Part shown: one piece after another, positions 7,004-17,978 of the stretch | Position numbering within the stretch: position 1 is the stretch's first letter | Layout: each line of letters begins with the position of its first letter | DNA from: Streptomyces sp. TBY4 | GTDB taxonomy: Bacteria; Actinomycetota; Actinomycetes; Streptomycetales; Streptomycetaceae | Length of the DNA: 64,000 nucleotides | Reading direction: 5' to 3' | NCBI RefSeq assembly: GCF_024213195.1 | Contig: NZ_JANAVF010000015.1 | Coordinates: 163,154-227,153 of the forward strand | Translations under genes and position numbers: made by a program | Notes under the pieces: generated by a model | What the model was told of the DNA's origin: nothing | The model's database searches: none | Seen by the model: the letters and a program-made list of their open reading frames with translations, nothing else

Positions 7004-7987
7004 ATGCGCAGCACGGTAATGGCACGACGGAGGTTCCTCGGGGCCGGGGCGGCGGTGGGAGGCGCCGTGCTGCTCGGCGCCGCGGGCGCCGGCCACGCGG
7101 CGGTCGCCGCCGCACCCCGGCGGCGCGGCGCATGGCCCGACGTCCTGAACCTGCCGAACGGCTTCCACCCGGCCGGCATCGGCATCGGCCCCGCGCCGTA
7201 CGCCTACTTCGGCTCCCTGCTCGGCGGGGCGGTCTACCGCGCCTCGCTGCTCACCGGCCAGGGCAAGGTGATCCACGCCGGCCTGGGGGAGGGGTACTAC
7301 GCCGTCGGGCTCCAGGTGGACGAGCGGCAGCGGGTCTTCATCGCGGGCGGCTGGGGCCGGCTGATCACCGTGCTCGACGGCATCACCGGGAAGGTCATCG
7401 AGACGTACGAGGTCGGCAACGCCGACACCTTCGTCGACCACGTGGTCCTCACCCCGCGCGCCGCCTGGTTCACCGACTCCTTCAGCGGGCAGCTGTTCGC
7501 CCTGCCGTTCGGCCCGCGCGGGGAGCTCCCGGCGCGCGACGAGGTGGTGACCCTGCGCCTCGGCGGCGAGTGGACCCAGGGCCCCTCGGACGGGCTCACC
7601 GCCACGGGCATCGCGGCCACCCCGGACGGCTCCGCGCTCCTGGTGGTCAACATCCACGCGCACGGCGGCAGCCTGTTCCGGGTGGATCCGGCGACCGGTG
7701 TCGCCCGCAGGACCGACCTGGGCGGGGTCACGCTGCCCACCACCAACGGCATCCTGGTGCACGGCCGCACTCTGTACGCACCCCGTATGAACGACCTCGC
7801 GGTCCTGCGCCTCGACCCGACGGGCCACAACGCCCGCCTGGCCCGTACGGTCACCGACGCGCGCTTCGAGACCCCGTGCGCGGCCGCCATCCACGGCAAC
7901 CGCCTCTACCTGCCCAACTCCCGCTTCCCGCAGGCCCCGGAGCCGGACCTCCCGTACAACGCGGTGGCGCTCTCGCTGCCGCTCTAG
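7004..7987 (+). CDS. Tat-exported SMP-30/gluconolactonase-like beta-propeller protein
   Basis: The 327-residue product begins MRSTVMARRRFLGAGAAVGGAVLLGAAG-like: twin arginines in RRRFLG followed by a hydrophobic stretch and Ala-rich cleavage region (about residue 36), so Tat export is expected. The mature part shows repeated blade motifs (VFIAGGWGRLITVLDGITGKVIE, AAWFTDSFSGQLFALPFG, SLFRVDPATGVARR, GRTLYAPRMNDLAVLRLDP) typical of SMP-30/NHL six-bladed propellers. Family members are lactonases or extracellular binding proteins; metal-binding residues are not obvious enough to claim activity. The first ATG at 7004 is used because of AGGGGG; a second at 7019 is possible. Followed 68 bp later by another propeller gene on the same strand. 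Confidence 0.8.
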   Translation: MRSTVMARRRFLGAGAAVGGAVLLGAAGAGHAAVAAAPRRRGAWPDVLNLPNGFHPAGIGIGPAPYAYFGSLLGGAVYRASLLTGQGKVIHAGLGEGYYAVGLQVDERQRVFIAGGWGRLITVLDGITGKVIETYEVGNADTFVDHVVLTPRAAWFTDSFSGQLFALPFGPRGELPARDEVVTLRLGGEWTQGPSDGLTATGIAATPDGSALLVVNIHAHGGSLFRVDPATGVARRTDLGGVTLPTTNGILVHGRTLYAPRMNDLAVLRLDPTGHNARLARTVTDARFETPCAAAIHGNRLYLPNSRFPQAPEPDLPYNAVALSLPL

Positions 7988-8055
7988 GGCGCGGTGACGG
8001 GAAGTAGGCCAGAAAACCATCCCGGTTCGGCCGTCCCGCCAGCCACACTGACGCC

Positions 8056-9666
8056 ATGACCCGTCGCGACTTCGACGCACTGCCGGGCCCCGATCGGCAA
8101 CCGCAGGCAGTTCAGCCGGGCTACGGCTCGGTCTACCGGATGCCACAGCCCGGATCGGGGCCCGTGCCGGGCAATCCCTACGCGCAACCGCCGGTGCAGG
8201 CAGCGGACTTCGTGCGGTCGCCCCGCCGCGGCCTGCGGGGCAGGACCGGCGTGCTGGTGGCGGTGCTGGTCGCGGCCCTGCTCGCCCTCGGCGGCGGCTC
8301 GTACGTCCTCCTGCGCGACGGCTCCGGCGATGCCGGGGACGGCGGCACCGCCGCCCCCGCGGCATCCGCGTCCGTGGACCAGGGAGACGGCCAGGGCCCC
8401 GGCGGGCCGCCGTTCGTCTTCGATCCCAACGCCGGGATCCAGCCGGGCGAGGGCCGGGTCTGGCTGGTGTCGAACCGGACCGAACTGGCCGGCTCCGGTG
8501 CCTCGCAGCACGGCCCCTGGCGTGTGGGCGACGCCGTGGTCAAGGCGATGTACAAGGAGGTCATCGCCTACACCGCGACCGACGGCAAGGAGAAGTGGAA
8601 GCTTCCCCTCGACACGCCGCTGTGCGGAGTCCCGGAGAGTCCCGCCCCGAACGGGAAGATCGTCGTCGGGGTCCGCGAGAAGGACAGCGAGACCTCCCAG
8701 TGCACCCACCTCCAGCAGGTCGACCTCGCCACGGGCCAGGCGGGCTGGAAGGTGGAGATACCGAAGGAGAAGGCCTTCGACCAGGCCAAGGAGTTGCGGC
8801 TGGCCATCTCGGGGGACACCGTCGCGGTGGCGCGTGCCGCGGTCGTGAGCGGCTTCTCGGTCACCGACGGGCACAAGCTCTTCGGTACGCCGAGCAGCGG
8901 CTGCACCCCCGCGACGGTCGGCGGCGGCGCCGCCCGGCTGGTGCTCGTACGCGACTGCTTCGGCCAGGACACGGCCGACCGGCAGTCGGTGATCGAGGAG
9001 ATCGACCCGGCGACCGGCGCTGCCAAGTGGAGCCACCAGTACGCGAAGGGCTGGACCCTCGGCCAGATCCTGTCCGTGGACCCGCTCGTCGTCAGCGCCT
9101 ACAACACGCAGGAGAAGGTCTGGAACACCACGGCCTTCGCCGCCGACGGCAAGGTCCGCTCGCAGACCAATGCCGCCTTCGGGGTCAGCAAGCGGTGCAA
9201 CGGCTGGGGCAGCGGCAGCGGCGACCTGCACACCTGCAACGCGGCGGTGGCCGACGCGGACACCCTCTACATCGCGGGCGGCACACCCGACGCCAAGTAC
9301 CCGCTGGACGTCGACAAGCCGGACGAGGTGATCGCGGTCGACCTCGGCACCGGTCAGGTGAAATGGCGTACGAAGGGACCCGACGGCCGCGTCGTGTTCC
9401 CGCTGGCCGTCGAGGAGGGGAAGGTCGTCGTCTACGTGGACACGGGCAAGGGCCTGTCCGCGGCGATGGCGGCCATCCCGGCGGGCGGCGGCCCGCCCGA
9501 GGTGTTCCTGCAGAGCCCGAAGATCGCCAAGGGGCCCGAATCCGCCTTCTACCCCTCCAGCGTCCGGCTGGCCTGGGTCGAGGGGCGGATCTTCCTGCTC
9601 AACGGGACCGTCCGCAGCCCGGAGTCGAAGAAGGTGGACCACTCCCTGCTGTCCTTCGGGAAGTAG
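8056..9666 (+). CDS. membrane-anchored PQQ-like beta-propeller protein
   Basis: This 536-residue protein has a cytoplasmic Pro/Gln-rich N-terminus (1-60), one membrane helix (about 64-84, VLVAVLVAALLALGGGSYVLL) and a long extracellular region. That region has PQQ/WD-like repeats such as YTATDGKEKWKLPL, VDLATGQAGWKVEI, IDPATGAAKWSHQY and VDLGTGQVKWRTK, forming an extracytoplasmic propeller. There are six Cys outside the membrane, probably disulfide-bonded. Family proteins of this layout are common in Streptomyces, have no known enzyme activity, and may serve as scaffold or sensor. The next gene has the same architecture type (Pro-rich tail, single helix, extracellular domain). Confidence 0.82.
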   Translation: MTRRDFDALPGPDRQPQAVQPGYGSVYRMPQPGSGPVPGNPYAQPPVQAADFVRSPRRGLRGRTGVLVAVLVAALLALGGGSYVLLRDGSGDAGDGGTAAPAASASVDQGDGQGPGGPPFVFDPNAGIQPGEGRVWLVSNRTELAGSGASQHGPWRVGDAVVKAMYKEVIAYTATDGKEKWKLPLDTPLCGVPESPAPNGKIVVGVREKDSETSQCTHLQQVDLATGQAGWKVEIPKEKAFDQAKELRLAISGDTVAVARAAVVSGFSVTDGHKLFGTPSSGCTPATVGGGAARLVLVRDCFGQDTADRQSVIEEIDPATGAAKWSHQYAKGWTLGQILSVDPLVVSAYNTQEKVWNTTAFAADGKVRSQTNAAFGVSKRCNGWGSGSGDLHTCNAAVADADTLYIAGGTPDAKYPLDVDKPDEVIAVDLGTGQVKWRTKGPDGRVVFPLAVEEGKVVVYVDTGKGLSAAMAAIPAGGGPPEVFLQSPKIAKGPESAFYPSSVRLAWVEGRIFLLNGTVRSPESKKVDHSLLSFGK

Positions 9667-9761
9667 GCCGCGGGACCCCGGGCGGGAAGGGTGGCCGGAT
9701 CCGCGCACTCCCCGCCCCCGAAGCGTGACGAGCGGCGGCCACCGCCCTATCGTTGCGCGCC

Positions 9762-10793
9762 ATGTGGCCAGGACAGCAGACGCCCGACGGGGACCAGAGC
9801 AGGCAGAACCCTTACCGGCAGCCGGTTCCCGGACAGCAGGGCGCCCGGACCGGACCCTACGGGCCTGGTGCATCCGGCCAGCCTTGGCAGGGCGCCGCGC
9901 CCGGTACCCACCAGCAGTCCCCGTACCCGAACCCGTACCAGTACGCGTACCCGTCCGGCGCGCCGACTCCGCCTCCCGGACCGGTGCCGCGTTCCGCGCC
10001 CCGGCGCAAGGCCGTCATGGCGATATCGGTGACGGTGGCCGCGGGGGTGGCCGTCGCGGTGACCGCCGCGGTCCTCTTCCGGAACGGCGACAGGGCGGAC
10101 GGCGCCGGGGGGCCGGCTTCCCCCGCACCCGCCTCCGGATCCCCGTCGGGCTCCGCGTCCCCGGGTGCTCCGGGCAGCGTGCGGCCGACGGTCAAGGGCT
10201 GGAAGGCCGTGGTGAATCCGAAGCACGGCACCGCCTTCGACGTACCGCCGGACTGGGAGGTCCTGGAGCCGCAGATCTTCAGCGGGTTCTCGGACGACAA
10301 GGACCCCGACAAGCCGGCGATCGGGCACACCGCGCCCGCCTTCTTCAAGAAGAAGTGGTGCAGCCTGGACGCCAACGGCGACGGCTACGTCAACGACATC
10401 GCGCTCGCGTCCACCGGTACCAAGGGCGCCGACGGCGCGAAGACCACCGACGAGGTCGCCGAGAAGACGGCGACGGCCTGGGCGTACTCCGCGTTCGCAT
10501 CCCCGGACAAGGAGGTCGTCAAGTGGGACGAGCCCGTGGCTTACACGACGAAGGCCGGGGTCAAGGGGAGTTACGTGAAGGCCCGCACCGAGGGCGCCAA
10601 GAAGGACCACAAGTGCGCGGGGGACGGCTGGGCGATCGCCTTCGGCTTCAAGAATTCCAAGGGCGACTTCGTCGCCTGGGACTTCTACGGCCGCTCGGGC
10701 GTCCCGGGAGCCGTCCGCGAGGACCTGGTCATGCGGATCCTCAGCACGGTCCGCCTCTCCGGCGACCCGGTACCGGACCCCCTCGACAAGTAG
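9762..10793 (+). CDS. single-pass membrane protein with extracellular domain, unknown function
   Basis: The 343-residue product starts MWPGQQTPDGDQSRQNPYRQ. Residues 1-85 are a Pro/Gln/Tyr-rich cytoplasmic tail, about 90-110 is one membrane helix (MAISVTVAAGVAVAVTAAVL), 115-145 a Ser/Pro linker, and the rest an extracellular domain with four-part pattern NPKHGTAFDVPPDWEVL ... AFFKKKWCSLDANGDGYVNDIAL. The DANGDGYVND stretch resembles a calcium-binding dockerin/EF-loop (D-x-N-G-D-G-Y-x-N-D). I do not recognise the domain as a whole; similar proteins are annotated only as hypothetical. It follows the PQQ-like propeller gene by 95 bp and may be in the same transcription unit. Confidence 0.72.
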   Translation: MWPGQQTPDGDQSRQNPYRQPVPGQQGARTGPYGPGASGQPWQGAAPGTHQQSPYPNPYQYAYPSGAPTPPPGPVPRSAPRRKAVMAISVTVAAGVAVAVTAAVLFRNGDRADGAGGPASPAPASGSPSGSASPGAPGSVRPTVKGWKAVVNPKHGTAFDVPPDWEVLEPQIFSGFSDDKDPDKPAIGHTAPAFFKKKWCSLDANGDGYVNDIALASTGTKGADGAKTTDEVAEKTATAWAYSAFASPDKEVVKWDEPVAYTTKAGVKGSYVKARTEGAKKDHKCAGDGWAIAFGFKNSKGDFVAWDFYGRSGVPGAVREDLVMRILSTVRLSGDPVPDPLDK

Positions 10794-10816
10794 CCCCCCG
10801 CGGAAGGCGGAAAGGG

Positions 10817-10849
10817 CGCGGCCCCCAGCGGGGGATGCTGGGGGCCGCG
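10817..10849. terminator. strong bidirectional hairpin terminator
   Basis: The arm CGCGGCCCCCAGC (10817-10829) pairs over 13 bp with GCTGGGGGCCGCG (10837-10849), loop 7 nt. It separates the converging membrane-protein and subtilisin genes. Confidence 0.88.
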
Positions 10850-10877
10850 TGTTCGGGAGTGGTACGTGAGGGGCCGG

Positions 10878-13262
<2,385 letters not shown>

Positions 13263-13678
13263 GGCAGGCTCCAGGAAGTAGGCACCGAGCGGGCGGTGCC
13301 GCGGCGGCAAATAGGTGAGAAGCAGCAACTCGCCTATGAGGCCCGCAAGTTCATGGCCGGCGGGGCGGTGGCGTGTGTTGCTCGACCTAGATTGCCGCAG
13401 GTGAGGGGGGTCCTCCAGAGGTCTCGGGTGTCCTGGAATCGACATGTCCTGCACAGGACAGAGTGGCCGCGGGCGCGCATCGGCAGCGTGTCAGGAATGG
13501 GCAGGCCCGCCCTGCTGAGGGCGGGCGTTCGAGGCCGAGGCGGCCATGGCGCCGGGCCCCACGCGGTGCCGGCCCGGAATCGGACCGGACCTGATGTACG
13601 GGCCGGTGCTCGATCTGCTCCTCTCGCTGACCGAGGTGCGCCGGCGGGGGCAGAGCCGGCGCGTGGGCGGGCGCGGGC
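13263..13678. promoter_or_regulatory. 416-bp region with several inverted repeats and terminators
   Basis: No gene is supported here. Upstream of the protease on its strand are GGCACC/GGTGCC (13281-13300), ATAGGTGAG/CTCGCCTAT (13311-13337, one G-T mismatch) and a palindrome TGTCCTG-CA-CAGGACA (13445-13460). The first two lie in the probable 5' leader, and the third may be an operator. Two strong hairpins follow for the ankyrin gene: GCCCGCCCT/AGGGCGGGC (13505-13526) and GCGCCGGC/GCCGGCGC (13638-13662). Confidence 0.6.
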
Positions 13679-14290
13679 CTACCGTACGGCCCTGAGCAGG
13701 CCGGCGATGTCGGTGAATCCGCGGCGTTCCGCGTGTTCGAGGGCGGTCACGCCCTCGCCGTCCGGGAGGTGCGGGGCGGCGCCGGCGGTGATGAGCAGTT
13801 CCACGATCTCCTGGTGCGCCCGGCCGCCGTCGCCGAGGATGACCGCTTCGAGCAGTGCGGTCCAGCCGAGCCGGTTGACGTGGTCGACGTCGATGTCGGT
13901 CTCCCGGAGCAGGGCCCGTACGTAGTCGACGTGACCGCGTTCGGCGGCCGGGATCAGGGCGATGCCGCCGAAGCGATTGCGCCGGGTGAGATCGGGGCCG
14001 GACGGGAGCAGGGTGCGCATCATGCGGACGCTGCCGGTGACTCCGGTGACCAGCCAGGGGCTGTCGTCACGGTCGTCCTGGGCGTCCGGGTCCGCGCCGG
14101 CGGCGACGAGCACCTCCGCCACCGCCACGTGGTCGGCGAGGGCGGCGAGCAGGAGCGGGGTGCGCAGGTGCCCGTCGCGCGCCTCGATGTCCGCGCCGGC
14201 GGCGAGCGCCGCGCTCACGGCATCGGCATCGCCTTCGCCGGCGGCGGCCAGCAGCGCTCGGTCGGCAGGGGGCGTGGTGGCACGGGGCAT
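13679..14290 (-). CDS. ankyrin-repeat protein
   Basis: The 203-residue protein consists of about five ankyrin repeats: DRALLAAAGEGDADAVSAALAAGADIEARDG, RTPLLLAALADHVAVAEVLVAAGADPDAQD, then IALIPAAERGHVDYVRALL, TALLEAVILGDG and TALEHAERRGFTDIAGLL. Ankyrin repeats mediate protein binding; there is no catalytic domain, signal peptide or membrane helix, so it is cytoplasmic. The partner is unknown. ATG at 14290 follows GGAGCACCGCC. It is flanked downstream by two terminator hairpins, so it is probably monocistronic. Confidence 0.88.
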   Translation of the reverse strand: MPRATTPPADRALLAAAGEGDADAVSAALAAGADIEARDGHLRTPLLLAALADHVAVAEVLVAAGADPDAQDDRDDSPWLVTGVTGSVRMMRTLLPSGPDLTRRNRFGGIALIPAAERGHVDYVRALLRETDIDVDHVNRLGWTALLEAVILGDGGRAHQEIVELLITAGAAPHLPDGEGVTALEHAERRGFTDIAGLLRAVR

Positions 14291-14407
14291 GGCGGTGCTC
14301 CTCGGGAAGGGGGTCGGGCGCCTGGCGCGCGCGGGCCGGGCGGTGCGGGCGGGGTGTCCTGTTCCCTGTCCGCACCGTACGCCCCGGGCGGGTTGCCGGT
14401 GCGGCGT

Positions 14408-14986
14408 CTACTTGTTCAGTGCCGCCACGCCGGCCTGGGCGAACTTCTCGTCCAGGTCGCCGGAGGGCGCACCCGCGACGCCGATGCCCGCGATCGGGGC
14501 GTTCTTCGAGGTGACGGGGGCGCCGCCGCCGAGGAAGAGGGTGCCGGGGATGTCCTTCAGGGTCGGGTTCTGGGCGAGGCGGCCGGCCAGCACGGAGGTG
14601 GGGGCGTTCCAGGACACGGCGGTGTAGGCCTTGCGCTGGGCGGCCTCGTAGGACTGCGGGCCGGCGCCGTCGCCGCGCAGCGTGACGATGGTGTTGCCGT
14701 TGCGGTCCACCACGGCGACGGTGACGCGCTGGTTCTCCTTCGCGGCCGCGTCGAGCGCCGTCTGGGCGGCCTTCGTGGCGGCGTCGATGGTCAGGTGGGT
14801 GGACTGCGTCGTGTTCTTGTTCTTGGCGTCCGTCTTCGCCTCGGCCTGGGCGGCGGGGGCCTGGTTGGCCGGGGCCGGGGCGGCGCTGGCGGCGTAGGCG
14901 CCGAAGCCGCCGAGGGCGAGGGCCGCGATCAGGGCGCCGCCGGTGATCGTACGGGTGCGCTCGGAGACCTTCTTGACCTGCTTCAT
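14408..14986 (-). CDS. HbpS/GlcG-family haem-binding protein, secreted
   Basis: The 192-residue product starts MKQVKKVSERTRTITGGAL, a signal sequence of about 36 residues ending ASAAPA, then a linker rich in Ala/Lys. The rest is the GlcG/HbpS (DUF336) fold: LTIDAATKAAQTALDAAAKEN, VTVAVVDRNGNTIVTLRGDGAGPQS, AQRKAYTAVSWNAPT, PIAGIGVAGAPSGDLDE. In S. reticuli, HbpS binds haem outside the cell and modulates the SenS-SenR two-component system. Here the divergent neighbour is a histidine kinase of the right general type, which supports a similar sensing partnership, but no senR homologue is present. GGAG precedes the ATG at 14986. Confidence 0.85.
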   Translation of the reverse strand: MKQVKKVSERTRTITGGALIAALALGGFGAYAASAAPAPANQAPAAQAEAKTDAKNKNTTQSTHLTIDAATKAAQTALDAAAKENQRVTVAVVDRNGNTIVTLRGDGAGPQSYEAAQRKAYTAVSWNAPTSVLAGRLAQNPTLKDIPGTLFLGGGAPVTSKNAPIAGIGVAGAPSGDLDEKFAQAGVAALNK

Positions 14987-15217
14987 GTGTGCCAGCTCCT
15001 GGTTGAGATGAGGGGTGGGGGCCCGTCCGGTTCCGGCGGCCCGCTCTGACATCCATCCTGGGCCCGCCGGCGGCCCCGGCCCGTCGTCGTCCCGGCTGCG
15101 TACGGAAGGCAGGAGGGGGGACACGCGGGTCATCCGATCGGTTTACCCCGGCGTCGTCCCGCTCGGCGACAATGTGACTGTTTGTCCAGTTCAGGGACCC
15201 TACGGCAAGAGGTGTGC

Positions 15218-16480
15218 ATGCGGCCCGACCCCAGTGGCCCCTCAGGCCCGGACTCCGGCACCGGCCTCCCCGCCGCCGATCCGGACGACCGGCGCCTCGC
15301 GCTGGTCATGCGCGTCACGTTCTTCGTGCTGATCGGCACCTCGATGCTGCGTTTCGTCCAGCGGCACACCCAGGAGGCCCGCGCCCCCTGGGTGATCGCC
15401 CTCGCCGTGGTGCTCGCCGCCCTCTACCTGCTCGGCCCCGCCGTGGCGGTCAAGGCACCCCCGGCCCGCGGCCGCGCGCCCTGGCCTCCGGCGCCCGTGC
15501 TGGCCTGGCTGGGCGCGGTCGTCACCGTGTGGGCCGTCCTCGTCCTCCTCGCGCCCAGCTTCGCGTGGGTGGCGGTTCCCCTCTTCTACTCGGTGCTGCG
15601 CACCCTGCCGCCGGTTTCCGCGTACGTCCTCGTCGGGTTCCTCACGCTCTTCGTGATCTTCGCTCAGCTGGCGCTGGCCCCCCGCTTCAACCTCGACCTG
15701 GTGATCGGCCCGGCCGCCGTCTCGGCGCTCACCACCGCCGTCTTCCTCCACATGCAGAGGCAGGCGGCCCGCCAGCACGCCCTGATCGACGACCTCGTCC
15801 GCACCCGCCGCGAGCTGGCCGCCACCGAGCGCCGCGCGGGCACCCTCGCCGAACGCCAGCGGCTGTCCATGGAGATCCACGACACGCTCGCCCAGGGACT
15901 GTCCAGCCAGCAGATGCTGCTCCAGGCCGCCGACCGCACCTGGGACACCGACCCGGCCAAGGCCCGCGGCCACGTCCGCGCCGCCACCTCCATCGCCGAG
16001 CTCAACCTCGCCGAGGCCCGCCGTTTCGTGCACGACCTCGCCCCTGCCGACCTCGCCCACGGCGGCGGCCTCGATGCCGCGCTGCACGCCCTCGCCGAGC
16101 GGGAGTCCGGTGCCGGACTCGCGGTGCGCGTCCACATCGACGCGGGCGGGCGGACCGCCCCGCTGCCCGAACGCGTGCAGTCCGCGCTGCTGCGCATCGC
16201 CCAGGGCGCGCTGGCCAACGTACGGGAGCACTCCGGCGCCACCGCCGCCGCGCTCACCCTGACCCGGCTCGACGACCAGGTCGTCCTCGATGTGGCCGAC
16301 AACGGGCGGGGGTTCGACCCCGCCGGCCTCCCCGACACCCCGTCCGGCCTGCGCGGACACGGAGTCCCGGCCATACGGGCCCGCATACGCCAGCTCGGCG
16401 GGACCCTGACCATCGAGTCGGCGCCGGGAGAGGGCGCCGTCCTGACGGCCGCCGTCCCCGTCCCCGCCCCCGGCCCCTGA
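15218..16480 (+). CDS. HisKA_3 sensor histidine kinase (SenS/DegS/NarL-system type)
   Basis: The 420-residue protein has five or six membrane helices in residues about 25-185 (LALVMRVTFFVLIGTSML, WVIALAVVLAALYLL, VLAWLGAVVTVWAVLVLLAP, etc.) with no large extracellular domain. A short coiled helix (RRELAATERRAGTLAERQ) precedes the HisKA_3 box with the phospho-acceptor His in MEIHDTLAQGLSS, and the HATPase_c domain shows DNGRGFDP and GHGVPAIRARIRQLGG. Such kinases phosphorylate LuxR-type regulators normally encoded immediately downstream. Here the next gene is an oppositely oriented transporter, so this is an orphan kinase in the window. The divergent HbpS-like gene suggests a haem/redox input (inference). 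Confidence 0.9.
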   Translation: MRPDPSGPSGPDSGTGLPAADPDDRRLALVMRVTFFVLIGTSMLRFVQRHTQEARAPWVIALAVVLAALYLLGPAVAVKAPPARGRAPWPPAPVLAWLGAVVTVWAVLVLLAPSFAWVAVPLFYSVLRTLPPVSAYVLVGFLTLFVIFAQLALAPRFNLDLVIGPAAVSALTTAVFLHMQRQAARQHALIDDLVRTRRELAATERRAGTLAERQRLSMEIHDTLAQGLSSQQMLLQAADRTWDTDPAKARGHVRAATSIAELNLAEARRFVHDLAPADLAHGGGLDAALHALAERESGAGLAVRVHIDAGGRTAPLPERVQSALLRIAQGALANVREHSGATAAALTLTRLDDQVVLDVADNGRGFDPAGLPDTPSGLRGHGVPAIRARIRQLGGTLTIESAPGEGAVLTAAVPVPAPGP

Positions 16481-16485
16481 GGAGC

Positions 16486-16561
16486 GGCGTACGCCCTTCC
16501 CGTGGGCGTACGCCATACCAGCGGGCGTACGCCATTCCCGTGGGCGTACGCCGCTTCAGTG
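16486..16561. repeat. four 19-bp tandem repeats each with palindrome GGCGTACGCC
   Basis: Units start at 16486, 16505, 16524 and 16543. Each begins GGCGTACGCC, a perfect 10-bp palindrome, followed by nine bases (CTTCCCGTG, ATACCAGCG, ATTCCCGTG, GCTTCAGTG). The array fills the gap between the converging kinase and MFS genes and runs six bases into the MFS reading frame at its stop. Pairing between units could form terminator-like hairpins; regular spacing could also be a protein-binding array. Confidence 0.9.
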
Positions 16562-17962
16562 GGCGAACACCGGACCGGCCGAGGGGTCGGGCCGCCCCCC
16601 GGGCAGCAGCGCCAGGCCGGCCGCGGCCGCAGCGGCGGCGATGACCGCACAGGCGGCGAAGGCGCCGCCGAAGCCGTCGGGCGACGGGGTGGCGGCCTCG
16701 AGGCTCCCGCCGGCCACCGCCGCGACCACGGCGATGCCCAGGGACGCGCCCAGCTCGTGGCAGGTGTTGACCACGCCGGAGCCCAGTCCGGCGTCCTCGT
16801 GCCCGACGCCGTGCAGGGAGCCGGTGATGGCGCAGACGAAGCCGACGCCCAGCCCGAACGAGAGCAGTACGAAGCCCGGCATGAGCTGGGTCCACGCGTT
16901 GCCGTCCCGCTCCAGGCCGGTCAGCAGCAGCGCCCCGGCCACCGCGGCCGCCATCCCGCCGCCGGCGGTCGCCCGCCAGCCCAGCCGCGCCACGGCCTGC
17001 GCGCCGAGGTGCGCGCCGACGAGGGTGGCCAGGGCGGCCGGCAGGAAGGTCAGGCCGGTGCGCAGCGCACTGAAGCCGAGGACGTGCTGGAGGTAGAGCG
17101 AGCAGAGGAAGAACGCCGAGATCAGGACGCCGGACGCGGCGAGCATCAGCAGGCAGCCGCCGATGAGCGAGCGCCGGGCCAGGAACGGGAGCCGCACCAG
17201 GGGCGCGGCGGCCGAGCGTTCCGCGACGACGAACAGCGCGGCTCCGACGAGCGCGCCCAGCAGCGGGAGCCACGCGCCGGTGTCGCCGAACCCGTCCTCC
17301 CGGGCCCGGGACAGGCCGTAGATGAGCAGGGCCGGGGTGGCCGTCATCGTCAGCGCGCCCGGCAGGTCGAACCCGGCGGGGGCGGCGCCGTGCCCGGCGG
17401 CCGTCGTCTCCTTGACGAGGGCGGGGACCGCCACCAGGACGGCGAGGCCGATGGGCACGTTGACGAAGAAGATGGACTCCCAGCCCGGTCCGGACACCAG
17501 GACCCCGCCCAGCAGGACGCCGGAGGCCGCTCCGGTGGCGCCGATCGCGGCCCAGACCCCGAGCGCCCGGTTGCGCTCGGGTCCCCGGAACACCGTCGTG
17601 ATCAGAGCCATGGCCGCGGGCGACATGACGGCCGCGCCGATGCCCTGAACGGCCCTGGCGGTGATCAGGACGCCGGCGCTCCCGGCCAGTCCGGCGGCCA
17701 GCGAGGCCGCGGTGAAGAGGGCGAGGCCGACCATGAACATCCGGCGGCGGCCGAGCAGGTCGCCGAGCCGGCCGCCCAGCAGCAGCAGGCTGCCGAAGAA
17801 GAGCGTGTACGCAGTGACGACCCAGGTGGAGGCACTCGCGCTCAGTGCCAGTTCGCCGCTGATGGTGGGCAGGGCGACGTTCACCACGGTGACGTCGACG
17901 ATGAGCATGAACTGTGCCGTGCACAGCAGCGCGAGGACCAGCCACCTGCGTTCCAGATTCAC
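16556..17962 (-). CDS. MFS drug efflux transporter, DHA2 (14-helix) family
   Basis: The 468-residue protein starts with GTG at 17962 (VNLERRWLVLALLCTAQFMLIVDVTVVNVALP). Motif D1 (VDVTVVNVALP) and motif A (GRLGDLLGRRRMFMVG) plus motif C (GPAIGATGAASGVLLGG-like: AAIGATGAASGVLLGGVLV) identify the proton-driven EmrB/QacA drug:H+ antiporter group, with 14 predicted helices. A TetR gene is divergent 144 bp away with two operator-like inverted repeats between them, so expression is probably induced by a ligand of that regulator. Substrate unknown. Confidence 0.92.
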   Translation of the reverse strand: MNLERRWLVLALLCTAQFMLIVDVTVVNVALPTISGELALSASASTWVVTAYTLFFGSLLLLGGRLGDLLGRRRMFMVGLALFTAASLAAGLAGSAGVLITARAVQGIGAAVMSPAAMALITTVFRGPERNRALGVWAAIGATGAASGVLLGGVLVSGPGWESIFFVNVPIGLAVLVAVPALVKETTAAGHGAAPAGFDLPGALTMTATPALLIYGLSRAREDGFGDTGAWLPLLGALVGAALFVVAERSAAAPLVRLPFLARRSLIGGCLLMLAASGVLISAFFLCSLYLQHVLGFSALRTGLTFLPAALATLVGAHLGAQAVARLGWRATAGGGMAAAVAGALLLTGLERDGNAWTQLMPGFVLLSFGLGVGFVCAITGSLHGVGHEDAGLGSGVVNTCHELGASLGIAVVAAVAGGSLEAATPSPDGFGGAFAACAVIAAAAAAAGLALLPGGRPDPSAGPVFAH

Positions 17963-17978
17963 CGCTTGCTCCTTAAGT

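Noticed and set aside
16481..16555. Short senR or remnant after the histidine kinase
   Set aside because: The interval is only 75 bp and consists of the repeat array.
16486..16561. CRISPR array
   Set aside because: Units are contiguous 19-mers centred on a short palindrome with no spacers and no cas genes.
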